Positions 44,773 through 53,368 of a stretch of DNA of 64,000 nt are shown piece by piece. The position numbers and the translations under genes were made by a program. This stretch comes from Mycobacterium bourgelatii. GTDB taxonomy: Bacteria > Actinomycetota > Actinomycetes > Mycobacteriales > Mycobacteriaceae. Numbering within the stretch: position 1 is the first letter of the stretch; the number at the start of each line of letters is the position of its first letter. The notes under the pieces were generated by a model. The model was not told the origin of the DNA and searched no databases. It was given only the letters and a program-made list of their open reading frames with translations. The stretch covers positions 4,092,001 to 4,156,000 of the forward strand of contig NZ_BLKZ01000001.1 of assembly GCF_010723575.1 (NCBI RefSeq). Direction: 5' to 3'.

Positions 44773-47316
44773 TTACGTCCGAGCCGATGCCAATCGCTTC
44801 GCGAGATAGGGCGCGGTACGGCTGCGTTTCGCACGTGCCACCGTTTCCGGCGGTCCCGCCGCAACCACCTGACCGCCGTCGCTGCCGGCACCCGGACCCA
44901 GGTCGATCACCCAGTCGGCGCCCGCAACCATGCCCATGTCGTGTTCGGCCACGACGACGGTATTGCCCGCGTCGACCAGGCGGTGCAGTTGGCCATCGAG
45001 CAGATCCACGTCGGCGGGATGAAGCCCGGTGGTCGGCTCGTCGAGGACGTAGAGGGTGTGTCCCCGCCGGGGGCGCTGCAGTTCGGAGGCGAGCTTGATC
45101 CGCTGGGCCTCGCCGCCGGACAGCTCGGTCGCGGGTTGCCCGAGACGCAGATAGCCCAGCCCCACCTCTTGGAGCGTGGTCAGACTCCGCGAGGCGCTGG
45201 CGACGTCGGCAAGAAACTCCGATGCCTCGTCGACAGTCATCGCGAGCACGTCGGCGATCGTCTTGTCCCGGTAGCGCACCTCGAGAGTCTCGTCGGAGTA
45301 GCGCGCACCCTGACAGGCCGGACAGGTGGCGTATGTGCCCGGCAGAAACAACAATTCAACTGCCACGAACCCCTCCCCCTGGCACGTGGCGCAGCGACCG
45401 TCGGCGACGTTGAATGAAAACCGGCCCGCGGTCCAGCTGCGACGACGCGCCTTCGGGGTGGCGGCGAACTCGCGGCGCACGGCGTCGAACAAGCCGGTGT
45501 AGGTCGCCAGCGTCGAGCGCGGGGTGCGCCCGATCGGGCGCTGATCCACCGACACCAGCCGGTTGATTGTCTCGATCCCTTCAGCGGTCACACCCGCGCT
45601 GGCGTCGTGATCGAGATCGATGATCCCCGCGTCGGTTTCGTCGTCGCCGGACTCGGCCGGCTCCGGCGTGAATCCCGTGCCGAGGTGACTCTTCACGACA
45701 TCGCCGAGGACCTTGACCACCAGCGTCGACTTGCCTGAACCAGATACTCCGGTGACCGCCGTGTACACGCCCAGCGGCAGGTCCACGTCGAGGTCACGTA
45801 GATTGTGAAAGTTGATGCCGCGTAACCGAAGTCGCCCAGACTGCCGACGAGGTTGACGCGCGGGCAGCTCCGCTCGGTCGAACAGGTAGCTGCGAGTGAT
45901 CGATCCGTCGATGTCGGCGAGACCCGACACCGGCCCGCTATAGAGGACGTTCCCGCCAAGCTCGCCGGCCCCAGGCCCGACGTCGACTATCCAGTCCGCC
46001 CGACGCACCACGTCCATGTCGTGCTCGACCACAAATATCGAATTGCCCGCCCGCCGTAGGCGATCGAGCACGTCGAGTAGCGGTTCTGCGTCTGCGGGAT
46101 GCAGTCCAGCCGACGGCTCGTCGAGCACGTAGAGCACGCCGAACAAGCCGGCTCGCAGTTGAGTGGCCAGCCGCAGCCGCTGCAGTTCCCCGGGCGACAC
46201 CGTCGGAGTGCGGCGACTGAGCGTGAGATAGCCGAGGCCGAGGTCGATGAGTACCTGCAAGCGTGCGACGAGGTCGGCGGCGATCATGGTGGCCACCTCC
46301 GTCAACTCACCGGATTCGGTGGACTCGTATGCCGGAGCGGCGTCGGCACGCGAAGCCGTCGGACGCAAGACTTCAGCGAGGTCGGCCAACGGCAACGCCG
46401 CGTACTCGGCGATGGTGCGCCCAGAGAAGGTCACCTTCAGCGCCTCCGGTCGCAGCCCGGAGCCGTCGCACAAGGGGCAGTCGACGCTGTCTACGAATTG
46501 CAGCACGCGGCGACGCATCATCGCGCTCTGGGAGTTTGCCAATGTGTGGCGGACGTGGCGCTCGGCGCTGGAGAATGTGCCGTTGTAGTAGTAATCCGCC
46601 TGTACCGGGTGCTGACCCGGATCGATTTCGACGGTCGGCTGCTCATCGGTGAACAAGATCCAGTTGCGTTGTCGCTTAGGTAGTTTCCGCCACGGCTTGT
46701 CGATGTCGTAGCCGAGCGTGATCAGGATGTCGCGCAGATTCTGCCCCTGCCATGCCCCAGGCCATGCTGCGACGGCGCCTTCGCGGATGGTCAGCGACGG
46801 ATCTGGCACCAGCGTCTCTTCGGTCACCCGGTGAATCCGGCCGAGCCCGTGACATTCTGGGCAGGCACCGACCGCAGTATTCGGGGAGAAGGCGTCGGAA
46901 TCCAGTCGTTCCGTGGCGCCCCGTGGGTAGGTGCCGGCGCGGGAGAAGAGCATCCTCAACAGGTTCGACAGGGTGGTGACCGTGCCGACCGTCGACCGCG
47001 ACGTCGCCGAACCCCGGCGCTGCTGCAATGCGACTGCGGGCGGTAGCCCCGTGATGTCATCTACCTTTGGCGCGCCGGTTGGCAATAGCAGACGACGCGC
47101 GTACGGAGCGACCGATTCGAAATAGCGGCGCTGAGCCTCGGCATAGATGGTCCCGAACGCCAGCGACGATTTGCCGGACCCAGAGATTCCGGTGAACGCG
47201 ACCAGCGCATCACGTGGCGCTACGACGTCGACACCCCGTAGGTTGTGGACCCGCGTCCCGTAAACACGCACACAGGGGTCAATGTCGTCCGCGCCGCGGT
47301 AGAACGTTTCTGTCAT
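44773..47316 (-). CDS. UvrA-like ABC ATPase (UvrA2/DrrC type)
   Basis: About 847 residues from the ATG at 47316 (MTETFYRGADDID); the frame opens earlier with a TTG at 47391. Two ABC halves are complete: Walker A GISGSGKSS and GVSGSGKST, signatures TVSPGELQRLRLA and LSGGEAQRIKLA, Walker B VLYVLDEPSAGLHP and LYVLDEPTTGLHP, and H-loops EHDMD and EHDMG. Zinc modules CPECHG/CPLCDG and CATCQG/CPACQG are present. It is shorter than housekeeping UvrA, as in UvrA2-type proteins linked to drug tolerance or specialised DNA damage. The first signature is degenerate (SPGE). It does not replace the true uvrA. Confidence 0.93.
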   Translation of the reverse strand: MTETFYRGADDIDPCVRVYGTRVHNLRGVDVVAPRDALVAFTGISGSGKSSLAFGTIYAEAQRRYFESVAPYARRLLLPTGAPKVDDITGLPPAVALQQRRGSATSRSTVGTVTTLSNLLRMLFSRAGTYPRGATERLDSDAFSPNTAVGACPECHGLGRIHRVTEETLVPDPSLTIREGAVAAWPGAWQGQNLRDILITLGYDIDKPWRKLPKRQRNWILFTDEQPTVEIDPGQHPVQADYYYNGTFSSAERHVRHTLANSQSAMMRRRVLQFVDSVDCPLCDGSGLRPEALKVTFSGRTIAEYAALPLADLAEVLRPTASRADAAPAYESTESGELTEVATMIAADLVARLQVLIDLGLGYLTLSRRTPTVSPGELQRLRLATQLRAGLFGVLYVLDEPSAGLHPADAEPLLDVLDRLRRAGNSIFVVEHDMDVVRRADWIVDVGPGAGELGGNVLYSGPVSGLADIDGSITRSYLFDRAELPARQPRRQSGRLRLRGINFHNLRDLDVDLPLGVYTAVTGVSGSGKSTLVVKVLGDVVKSHLGTGFTPEPAESGDDETDAGIIDLDHDASAGVTAEGIETINRLVSVDQRPIGRTPRSTLATYTGLFDAVRREFAATPKARRRSWTAGRFSFNVADGRCATCQGEGFVAVELLFLPGTYATCPACQGARYSDETLEVRYRDKTIADVLAMTVDEASEFLADVASASRSLTTLQEVGLGYLRLGQPATELSGGEAQRIKLASELQRPRRGHTLYVLDEPTTGLHPADVDLLDGQLHRLVDAGNTVVVAEHDMGMVAGADWVIDLGPGAGSDGGQVVAAGPPETVARAKRSRTAPYLAKRLASART

Positions 47317-47454
47317 CGCGCTCGGACGAGTACCCATGCTGAGAGACGAGGAAAACTCTGCGGAGCGTTGTCGCCTGGTTCCTTCCTTCAAGCCGCGTTA
47401 GCGACCTCGGTACACGGCTGACCCGTCAGGAGCGACTTCCAGGGCGTAAAAGCC

Positions 47455-48225
47455 TCAAGCAAGCATCGGGTCGATCGCCGACCGGGGCACGAGCACCTGC
47501 ACCGCCCCGGCTGAGTCGGGTAGCAGCGCACCCTGGTCAAAGAAGAAAATCACCCCGTCGTTGACCACCGCGAAGTTCTGGTAGTTGGCGGGATCGTAGA
47601 GCGCAGTCGGCGAGATCGGCAACGGCGGTGGTGGCGTAGTCGTGGCCGACTGTCCGGCCGGCGCGGGTGGTCCGGCCGGCGGCGGTGCCTGCTGCTTCTG
47701 CAGTTCGGCCTGGACGATCGGCGCCACTGTTTTCAGCGGATCCTCGACCTGCCACAACGGCGTGTTTTGTTTATCGTCGCGGGCGGCCGTGAACTTGATC
47801 GCCTTGCGATAGGTCTGATCCCAGTTGAACGCCTTGAACGTCGTCTGTGGTTGTGCGTCGGTCCGGTACACCTGGAACACCACAGTCTGCGTCCCACGCG
47901 GGGGAATCGCCGAGTTGTATTCGGTCGGCTTGATCTTCAGCTCATAGGGTCTGTCGTGGGGCGCGCCCGACTTGGCTGCGTTGACGAACGCGTCGCGTGT
48001 CTGGGAGATAAATTCGGCGACGGGCTTCTGGTCCGGGTAGTTCAACGGCATGCTGATGTCGACGCTGTATCCGGGGTCGGAGATCTGAATCTCACAGGTG
48101 CGCCCCGTGTTGCTGCCCTTGAGGTCGGCGCAGTAGTCCTTGGGCGCCGCAACTGCCGCTGGGGCGACAGAAGAGCCGAAGATGGTCGCAGCCACGACGA
48201 GTACGGCAACGCTGAACAAACGCAT
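47455..48225 (-). CDS. mpt64: MPT64 (MPB64)-family secreted antigen
   Basis: 256 residues from the ATG at 48225 (MRLFSVAVLVVAATIFGSSV), with a GAGGGG ribosome site; a longer open frame upstream is not used. After the signal peptide, YCADLKGSNTGRTCEIQISD, YPDQKPVAEFISQTRD, YNSAIPPRGTQTVVFQVY, FKAFNWDQTYRKAI and the ending QNFAVVNDGVIFFFDQGALL and LVPRSAIDPMLA closely match M. tuberculosis MPT64 as I recall it. The difference is a proline-rich insert (AGPPAPAGQ then PPPPLPIS) before the last domain. MPT64 is a major secreted protein of unclear function with an RsiV/DUF3298-like fold. A single disulfide pair is likely. Confidence 0.93.
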   Translation of the reverse strand: MRLFSVAVLVVAATIFGSSVAPAAVAAPKDYCADLKGSNTGRTCEIQISDPGYSVDISMPLNYPDQKPVAEFISQTRDAFVNAAKSGAPHDRPYELKIKPTEYNSAIPPRGTQTVVFQVYRTDAQPQTTFKAFNWDQTYRKAIKFTAARDDKQNTPLWQVEDPLKTVAPIVQAELQKQQAPPPAGPPAPAGQSATTTPPPPLPISPTALYDPANYQNFAVVNDGVIFFFDQGALLPDSAGAVQVLVPRSAIDPMLA

Positions 48226-48538
48226 AACTAAATCCCCTCCGAGCAATGCACGGCGGCACGCCGCCGTCGCGAGATTACGTGCAGTGTTCTCGCGAAGCAA
48301 AACGATGCGGAGATTTGCCTTTTCACCGTCAGTTTTAGGCGTGGGGGCTACGGTGCACGCCAGATTGCTCTTGTGCGCCGTTGTCGTCGAGTCGGGCGGG
48401 TTAGCTAGTGCCCTGCGCAGCTCCAGTAACCGCCTCCACGTGGGCGCTTCCCTTATTGACACCTTTGAGGGGACTTTCGGCTCTACCCGGCCTTGAAGTT
48501 GCCGAATTAGTGTGCAGGGTTAACGAAAGGGGCCAAGA
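48226..48538. other. Divergent promoter region of mpt64-like and DUF732 genes
   Basis: 313 bp without a credible gene. A TTGACA lies at 48456-48461, pointing to the DUF732 gene, but no good -10 follows at the usual spacing. An AAAGGGG ribosome site precedes the start at 48539. Confidence 0.4.
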
Positions 48539-48955
48539 ATGGCAACCGATAGTCCAAATTCGCGCGACCGTTTTTTCCGACTATGGGCTGCCAGTCTTGT
48601 ACTAATGCTCGCCATGACGTCACTTGCCCTCGCGTCGCCACGGCCAGCGTCGGCCGATTGCCTGACCGGCCAAGATCACCTCTACATCGGGTTGCTGGCG
48701 CAGAGAAACATTGGTCCTCGAGCCGGCTACAACGAATGCGACCTGGCCTTGCACGGGCGGCAGATCGCTAGTGTGGTGCGAACGTCAGCGAATCCCGCGG
48801 CAGCTGCCGCAAGCATCGCCCGCGACATCTACTACGGCACAGACTTAACCGTGGATCAGGCTGCATGGCAGGTGGCGGCGGCGATTAGTGCCTACGCCCC
48901 GGAGATGATTCCCATAATCAGAAGAACGCCGCTGGAGGAGCCAAACGTGGCCTGA
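48539..48955 (+). CDS. Secreted DUF732-type protein
   Basis: 138 residues. A signal peptide runs through LWAASLVLMLAMTSLALA and ends near SASADC. The mature part has Cys in ADCLTGQDH and in YNECDLALHG, and the helical DUF732-like core AASIARDIYYGTDLTVDQAA. It is divergent from the mpt64-like gene and followed 73 bp later by a 69-residue secreted protein. The function is unknown. Start ATG 48539 with AAAGGGG a few bases upstream. Confidence 0.8.
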   Translation: MATDSPNSRDRFFRLWAASLVLMLAMTSLALASPRPASADCLTGQDHLYIGLLAQRNIGPRAGYNECDLALHGRQIASVVRTSANPAAAAASIARDIYYGTDLTVDQAAWQVAAAISAYAPEMIPIIRRTPLEEPNVA

Positions 48956-49028
48956 CGTCGCAGTTTGCTGCATCCACGAGGGGCAGAACCTACAATATCA
49001 ATCGAGCCCAAAAAGGAGACCTACGAAA

Positions 49029-49238
49029 ATGATTACGAAAGCGTTGGCCGGCGTCGCTGCTGCCCTAGGAGCGGCTGCTGTCGGGTTAGCGGCACCAGCT
49101 ATTGCTGACCCCATCCCGTCGGGCTCCACAGCCTGTAGCTGCCCGGCGCCTGCGCCGAAGTCTCCCGCCAGCCTTGACCAGCTAAGCGAGGCAATCGTCA
49201 CTGATCTCCAGATAATCCAGGACCAACAGCAGCAATAG
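49029..49238 (+). CDS. Small secreted protein of unknown function
   Basis: 69 residues with a good AAGGAG ribosome site 9 bases before the ATG. The signal peptide (MITKALAGVAAALGAAAVGL, cleavage after AIA-D) leaves a mature peptide of about 42 residues: DPIPSG, a CSC motif, a Pro-rich stretch and a Gln-rich tail (QDQQQQ). It has no recognised family. The strong translation signal and the export signal support it as real. It lies among DUF732 genes on the plus strand. Confidence 0.7.
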   Translation: MITKALAGVAAALGAAAVGLAAPAIADPIPSGSTACSCPAPAPKSPASLDQLSEAIVTDLQIIQDQQQQ

Positions 49239-49839
49239 CTAACCGGCCTGCCGCTGCAAGCTAACGACTTCGCCCACCGCGCCAGCGTGCCGTATCGGCG
49301 CGACGTGGTGACGCGTTCGGTATGCAGCACTCGCCTCCGGCATCGAGTCCCCGTCCATACGCCTCCGTCGTGGCGCGACTCTCTCAGGAGTCGTCTGGCC
49401 ACGCTGCTCAGCGCCGTCGAATTGGAGTTGTTTGGCGCTCCTCGCGGAAGCCTCAATGGTCGTCGGTACTAGGTGAGTTTTGCCGCGTGGCTCAAGGCTT
49501 CGCGGGCCAAGATCGCAATAGAAACGTCGATGTTGTGCAGGCACCCTCCGTGCGCGTGTGGGCGGGTCAAAACTAGCCGATCGGACCGATTTTCTTAACC
49601 AGTCGCGCTGACTAAATGGCTTCTGCGCGTGCGCGAAACAACGCCCGCGTACGCGAAATGCAGCCCGCCGTCAGCCGACGATCAGACGGCGTGAATCCCG
49701 GCCAATTGGCCATTGACACTGCCTCGCTCGAATGTTACGCCAATGTAACAGGAATAAAAACACGGAGTATCGCAGGCGGTCTGACGTCGAGTTTTATCAC
49801 CACGCCAACCCGAAGATCTAGAGAACGGAAACCACGCTC
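49239..49839. other. 601-bp intergenic stretch
   Basis: Short open frames on both strands lack ribosome sites, conserved motifs or export signals, including one at 49616-49843. The only structure I can place is the palindrome at 49733-49750. It looks like the 3' region of the small secreted protein gene and the promoter of the proline-rich DUF732 gene. Confidence 0.4.
49733..49750. promoter_or_regulatory. Inverted repeat upstream of the proline-rich DUF732 gene
   Basis: TGTTAC, a 6-base spacer GCCAAT, then GTAACA. It resembles both CRP-like sites (TGT-N-ACA symmetry) and the GTnAC-N6-GnAAC spacing of GlnR boxes. It lies 90 bp upstream of the start at 49840. Confidence 0.4.
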
Positions 49840-50934
49840 ATGATCACCGGCAACGCTGGCCGAGTGGGATCCGTGGCTATCGCCACAGTGATATTGATGG
49901 GCGCGGCAATCCTGCGAGGCAGCAGCGCAGATGCCGACCCGAACCAGGACGACGAGTTTCTAGCATCGCTTGATAGACACGGCATTCCCGCTCTCGAGAA
50001 TCCGCAAAGCTTAATTCCGGTCGCCCATGAAGTTTGTGGCGAACTTTCGGGCGGCGTGTCGGCAGAGGGGGTCGTCGATGCGATGACCTCTTACGCCTAT
50101 GACCACAACCCGGCGATGCGCGAATATCCGCGCGACCGCCTCACGCGCACCTTCTCCCGCTTCGTGACAGCGGCCGTGCATGTCTACTGCCCAGCCAACC
50201 AGGGCAAGATCGCTTCACTGCAGGTCCACCTTGCACCCCCGACAACTGAGCCAGCCGCCGCGATCACGCGTGGCGCAATCGCTTCCCAGGGCAACTGGCG
50301 GAACCGGCCGCCGGGTGCGGATGTGCTCAGCACGCCGATCCGCGAGGAACGTTTCACACCGAATCGCGTGGTGTCGGTAGCGCACTCGATGACCGTTGGC
50401 GCATCCGTCGCAAACAATGTGTGGGTGCAGGGCCCAGAAGGCACCCCACGAAGCGGCGTTGCGGCGCCGGTCCCTGGAACGTTCGCCGCAGGTGAGACGG
50501 TCGCGCCCAAACCGCCGGAATTTCCGACGCCACCTCCGCCCGTGAACATCCTTCAGCCACCGCGGGCACCCGCCCCGTCGCAGGCGCCCAGGCAAACCCC
50601 TCCTCCGCCTAGTCAGGTGCCACCGCCGCCGCCCAGCCAGCTGCCACCGCCGCCGCCTTCGGAGGTGCCGCCCCCGCCCCAAGAGCCGCCGCCCACTCCC
50701 AAAGAGCTGCCCCCACCACAACAGGTGGAACCGCCCGCCGCCTCTCCTGAGCCTGGTGGTGCCGCTGGTGGTGGCGGCATAGGTGAGGGCGGCATCGGCA
50801 GCGGGGGTGCCGGCAGTGGCGGCACCGGCGGCAGTGGCGGATCCGGTGGCGGTGGCGGATCCGGTGGCGGTAATGAACCCGCCCCGACGCCGCCGCGGTC
50901 CTTAGGGCCAGGAATCATCCAAATCGCGCCTTAG
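49840..50934 (+). CDS. Secreted DUF732 protein with long proline-rich and glycine-rich tail
   Basis: 364 residues. An N-terminal signal peptide or anchor (VGSVAIATVILMGAAILRGS) is followed by a DUF732 domain (~32-125) with DDEFLASLDRHGIPALENPQ, Cys in AHEVCGEL and in VHVYCPANQ. A region of about 100 residues is unrecognised. Residues ~220-300 are strongly proline-rich (PPPPSQ repeats), and ~305-345 are glycine/serine-rich, then TPPRSLGPGIIQIAP closes it. The tail looks like a cell-wall-spanning extension. The function is unknown. It is the third DUF732-type or small exported protein in this stretch. Confidence 0.8.
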   Translation: MITGNAGRVGSVAIATVILMGAAILRGSSADADPNQDDEFLASLDRHGIPALENPQSLIPVAHEVCGELSGGVSAEGVVDAMTSYAYDHNPAMREYPRDRLTRTFSRFVTAAVHVYCPANQGKIASLQVHLAPPTTEPAAAITRGAIASQGNWRNRPPGADVLSTPIREERFTPNRVVSVAHSMTVGASVANNVWVQGPEGTPRSGVAAPVPGTFAAGETVAPKPPEFPTPPPPVNILQPPRAPAPSQAPRQTPPPPSQVPPPPPSQLPPPPPSEVPPPPQEPPPTPKELPPPQQVEPPAASPEPGGAAGGGGIGEGGIGSGGAGSGGTGGSGGSGGGGGSGGGNEPAPTPPRSLGPGIIQIAP

Positions 50935-51283
50935 CGTCCACGCGAGCTTTGGCAACGCAAGAGCTTGCTCTGAGATGCGCGCTCAAGGAGCCTGCCGGTG
51001 CATGCCTGTCCGGCTGCATCAGCAGCTGCACGAATCCTATTCCCGCAAACTCACTTTCGGTGACAATCGTCGAGGACGACGTGCGCGCTCTTGCCGGCCA
51101 GCTCCAGCTGTTCGCGTTTGAGCGTTGCCGCCGATAGTTCACGATGCGCCGCTCGGTCGCCGTCGCCGCGTAGAAGCGGTTCGGGCGAGTTGTCAAGTAA
51201 CACTTGACAAGATGTCAGGCATCGCTTGGTACGTCGTTATTGCATTGGCCGCAAGCCGATGTGGGCCATTTGCCCGCTATCCC
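50935..51283. other. 349-bp intergenic stretch with a strong palindrome
   Basis: It lies between the 3' ends of the DUF732 and P450 genes, which converge. No coding frame is convincing. It contains the 21-bp inverted repeat at 51190-51210. Confidence 0.4.
51190..51210. promoter_or_regulatory. Operator-like palindrome 3' of the P450 gene
   Basis: TTGTCAAGT-AAC-ACTTGACAA: perfect 9-bp arms with a 3-base spacer. It has the look of a TetR-family operator but sits downstream of the P450 stop, 74 bp away, where no promoter is expected. It could belong to a lost gene. Confidence 0.5.
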
Positions 51284-52510
51284 TCACTGGCTGACGCGGA
51301 CACCCGGCGTGAAGACGACCGGCAGCGTGCGGTAGCCCCGCGTGACGGAATTGCCATGGAACTCGGCTGTCACCCCAGCGGGAATAGCGTAGTCGGGCAT
51401 CCGCGCCAGGACCTGTTCGACGCCCACCCGAAACTCGAGTCGGGCGAGATTGGAGCCTAGACAGCGATGGACGCCGGCTCCGAAGCCGAGGTGACGGTTC
51501 GCCTCTCGGTCGAGGATGCACTTGTCCGGCTGGTCGAACTCGCGCGGGTCGCGGTTGGCGGCTGCGTAGTTCACGACGACCGTCTGCCCGGGAGAGAATT
51601 TGTGCCCGCTGAGTTCAGTCTCGTCGGTGACTGAACGGTTGAGTCCATGGATCGAACCAGCGAACCGGATGAATTCTTCTATCGCCGTGGGCATCAACTC
51701 GGCGTCCCGCACGAGACGATCGCGCTCCGAAGCATGTGAACCCAGGTAGAAGAACGCGAAAGACATTGCACTCGAAGTTGTTTCGAGCCCAGCCTGAACC
51801 AGGAGCATGACATTCGCCACAACGTCGTCGAACCTCAGCTTTTCACCTTCGATCTCGGCGTCGAGCAACGCATCGATGAGGTCGTCACGCGGCGGTTCGC
51901 CACGACGTCTGTCGATCTCCTCGCGGACCCGTAGGTACAGATTCGTCATCGCGGCGTTCCGGACCTCTTCGCTCTCGCCATTGACCGCGACGTCCGTCGT
52001 CTCGAGGTAGAACGGCACGTCCTGGACGGGCATGCCGAGGAGGTACCTGAAGAACACGATCCCAGGCTGCTGCCACGCGACGTCGGCGAGGTCGCCTCGG
52101 CCCGACTCGATGAAGTTGTCGATCAATCCATCGGTCACCGCACGCACTTGAGGCTCCAACTGCTTCATCCGACCCGGAGAAAAATATGGGTTGAGAACTT
52201 TACGAAGCTGCTGCTGCCGCGGTGGATCGATGGTGATCACGATGTCGCCGAACCACATCAACGAACCATCCATCGTCAACGGCCTACTGGAGAAACTGCG
52301 CCAGTTACGCGCGATCTCGTAGCAGTCGTCGTAGCGGGTGGCGACCCACGCGCCCCCAGGCGTAGGGCCTACGAAGGGGCAATCCTGGTGGCTGAACGGT
52401 TTGCTCTCCCGCATCACTGCGTAGACCTCGTAGAGAAATTCTTGGTCGTTGAAGTCTTCGTGACGCAAGTTGAGGTTCTCGGCGTGCTCCTCCGGCGACT
52501 TGCTCACCAT
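51284..52510 (-). CDS. Cytochrome P450
   Basis: 408 residues with AGAAGGGA before the ATG at 52510. Motifs: I-helix QAGLETTSSA near 239-248, EFIR (ExxR) near 279-282, and FGAGVHRCLG with the haem Cys near 350. The EKxRFDDVVANVMLLV segment and ARNWRSFSSRP resemble linalool/terpene-type bacterial P450s, but the substrate is not known. A 3Fe-4S ferredoxin gene lies 586 bp away on the other strand and is the natural electron donor. It belongs to the second oxidation cluster with a Rieske oxygenase and a SnoaL-like protein. Confidence 0.93.
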   Translation of the reverse strand: MVSKSPEEHAENLNLRHEDFNDQEFLYEVYAVMRESKPFSHQDCPFVGPTPGGAWVATRYDDCYEIARNWRSFSSRPLTMDGSLMWFGDIVITIDPPRQQQLRKVLNPYFSPGRMKQLEPQVRAVTDGLIDNFIESGRGDLADVAWQQPGIVFFRYLLGMPVQDVPFYLETTDVAVNGESEEVRNAAMTNLYLRVREEIDRRRGEPPRDDLIDALLDAEIEGEKLRFDDVVANVMLLVQAGLETTSSAMSFAFFYLGSHASERDRLVRDAELMPTAIEEFIRFAGSIHGLNRSVTDETELSGHKFSPGQTVVVNYAAANRDPREFDQPDKCILDREANRHLGFGAGVHRCLGSNLARLEFRVGVEQVLARMPDYAIPAGVTAEFHGNSVTRGYRTLPVVFTPGVRVSQ

Positions 52511-52709
52511 GGTGGTCCCTTCTGCGCCGCGCCATCATCCGTCTGCCGCTACGTCAGCCCTAGAATTTCTCGCACACGCCGAATCTTGCTTTGGCAGCAA
52601 AAGTAATTCGTCGGGTACGCGGAAGCAAGGCGCACTCGACAACTACCCAGGTCCAGGACAGTACGCGCGCGAGCCTCCCCTCATTCGAGGAGCGCTCGCT
52701 AAGGTATTC

Positions 52710-53090
52710 ATGATGACAACAGGCGCGCGGCGGCGAGTTTGCGACAAGGACGACAAACAACGAGCCCTCCTTGAAGCGGCTGCCCAGGTCTTTGCCGAAG
52801 CGGGATACGCGGCGGCGGCGATGAAAGAGATCGCCGGTCGTGCCGACTGTTCGGCCGTTGGCCGTACGAGGCTTTTTCGCAAGCCCGACCATCCCGTCGT
52901 CGGACGTCACCATGTGCTGGCGATTCCCTTTAGGTACGGCAGCGTCGACAAGTGGTATCGATCAGCAGCGCCGACATGGGGGCAACACAACGCGAGCATC
53001 CTCGGCGATCTACTCGGCCTCGACGCCGCACCCATCGCAGTGCCCACCGACCAAGGAGTCATCGGAACCAGACCAGGCGGATTGGACTAG
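52710..53090 (+). pseudogene. TetR N-terminus fused by deletion to a CaiB/BaiF CoA-transferase C-terminus
   Basis: One 126-codon frame holds two unrelated pieces. The first half is a TetR helix-turn-helix start: KQRALLEAAAQVFAEAGYAA and MKEIAGRADCSA. It breaks off inside the recognition region. From about 52860 the sequence is the C-terminus of a family III CoA-transferase: DHPVVGRHHVLAIPFRYGS, SAAPTWGQHNASILGDLLGL and GVIGTRPGGLD. No TetR ligand domain and no CoA-transferase catalytic Asp region remain. The simplest reading is an internal deletion that joined a tetR gene to the end of a CoA-transferase gene. A ferredoxin gene follows 5 bp later. Confidence 0.75.
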
Positions 53091-53095
53091 ACAAC

Positions 53096-53296
53096 GTGAA
53101 ACTTCATGTCGACAGGGAAATGTGCCAGGGCCACAGCCGTTGCTACGCAACGCATCCCGAATTGTTCGACATCGACGACGAAGGGTACGCCTTCGTCACC
53201 GTGGAAAATGTTCCCCCAGGATGGGAAGACCGGGCGCACAAGGCGATCGCGAACTGTCCCGAGCGCGCCATACATATCGTCGAGGAGTCGCCGTGA
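53096..53296 (+). CDS. [3Fe-4S]-type ferredoxin, P450 partner
   Basis: 66 residues from the GTG at 53096 (VKLHVDREMCQGHSRC). Cysteines: MCQGHSRCY gives C-x2-H-x2-C, where His replaces the second Cys, and IANCPERA gives the last Cys, the pattern of actinobacterial [3Fe-4S] ferredoxins that feed P450s. It follows the TetR/CoA-transferase chimera by 5 bp and so was probably the last gene of that operon. The likely redox partner is the P450 at 51284-52510. A longer open frame upstream has no ferredoxin character. Confidence 0.92.
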   Translation: MKLHVDREMCQGHSRCYATHPELFDIDDEGYAFVTVENVPPGWEDRAHKAIANCPERAIHIVEESP

Positions 53297-53368
53297 AGAC
53301 CAAGGGAGCAATTCCAAGAAGGAACTCTCGGCCACGCCGAGAATCCTCGTCAACAATTCGTATCCCGC

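Noticed and set aside
49616..49843. Small plus-strand frame before the proline-rich DUF732 gene
   Set aside because: No ribosome site or signal; it crosses the palindrome at 49733-49750 and looks like promoter DNA.
52952..53095. N-terminal extension of the ferredoxin frame
   Set aside because: It overlaps the chimera gene and is Arg/His-rich; the ferredoxin fold begins at the GTG at 53096.
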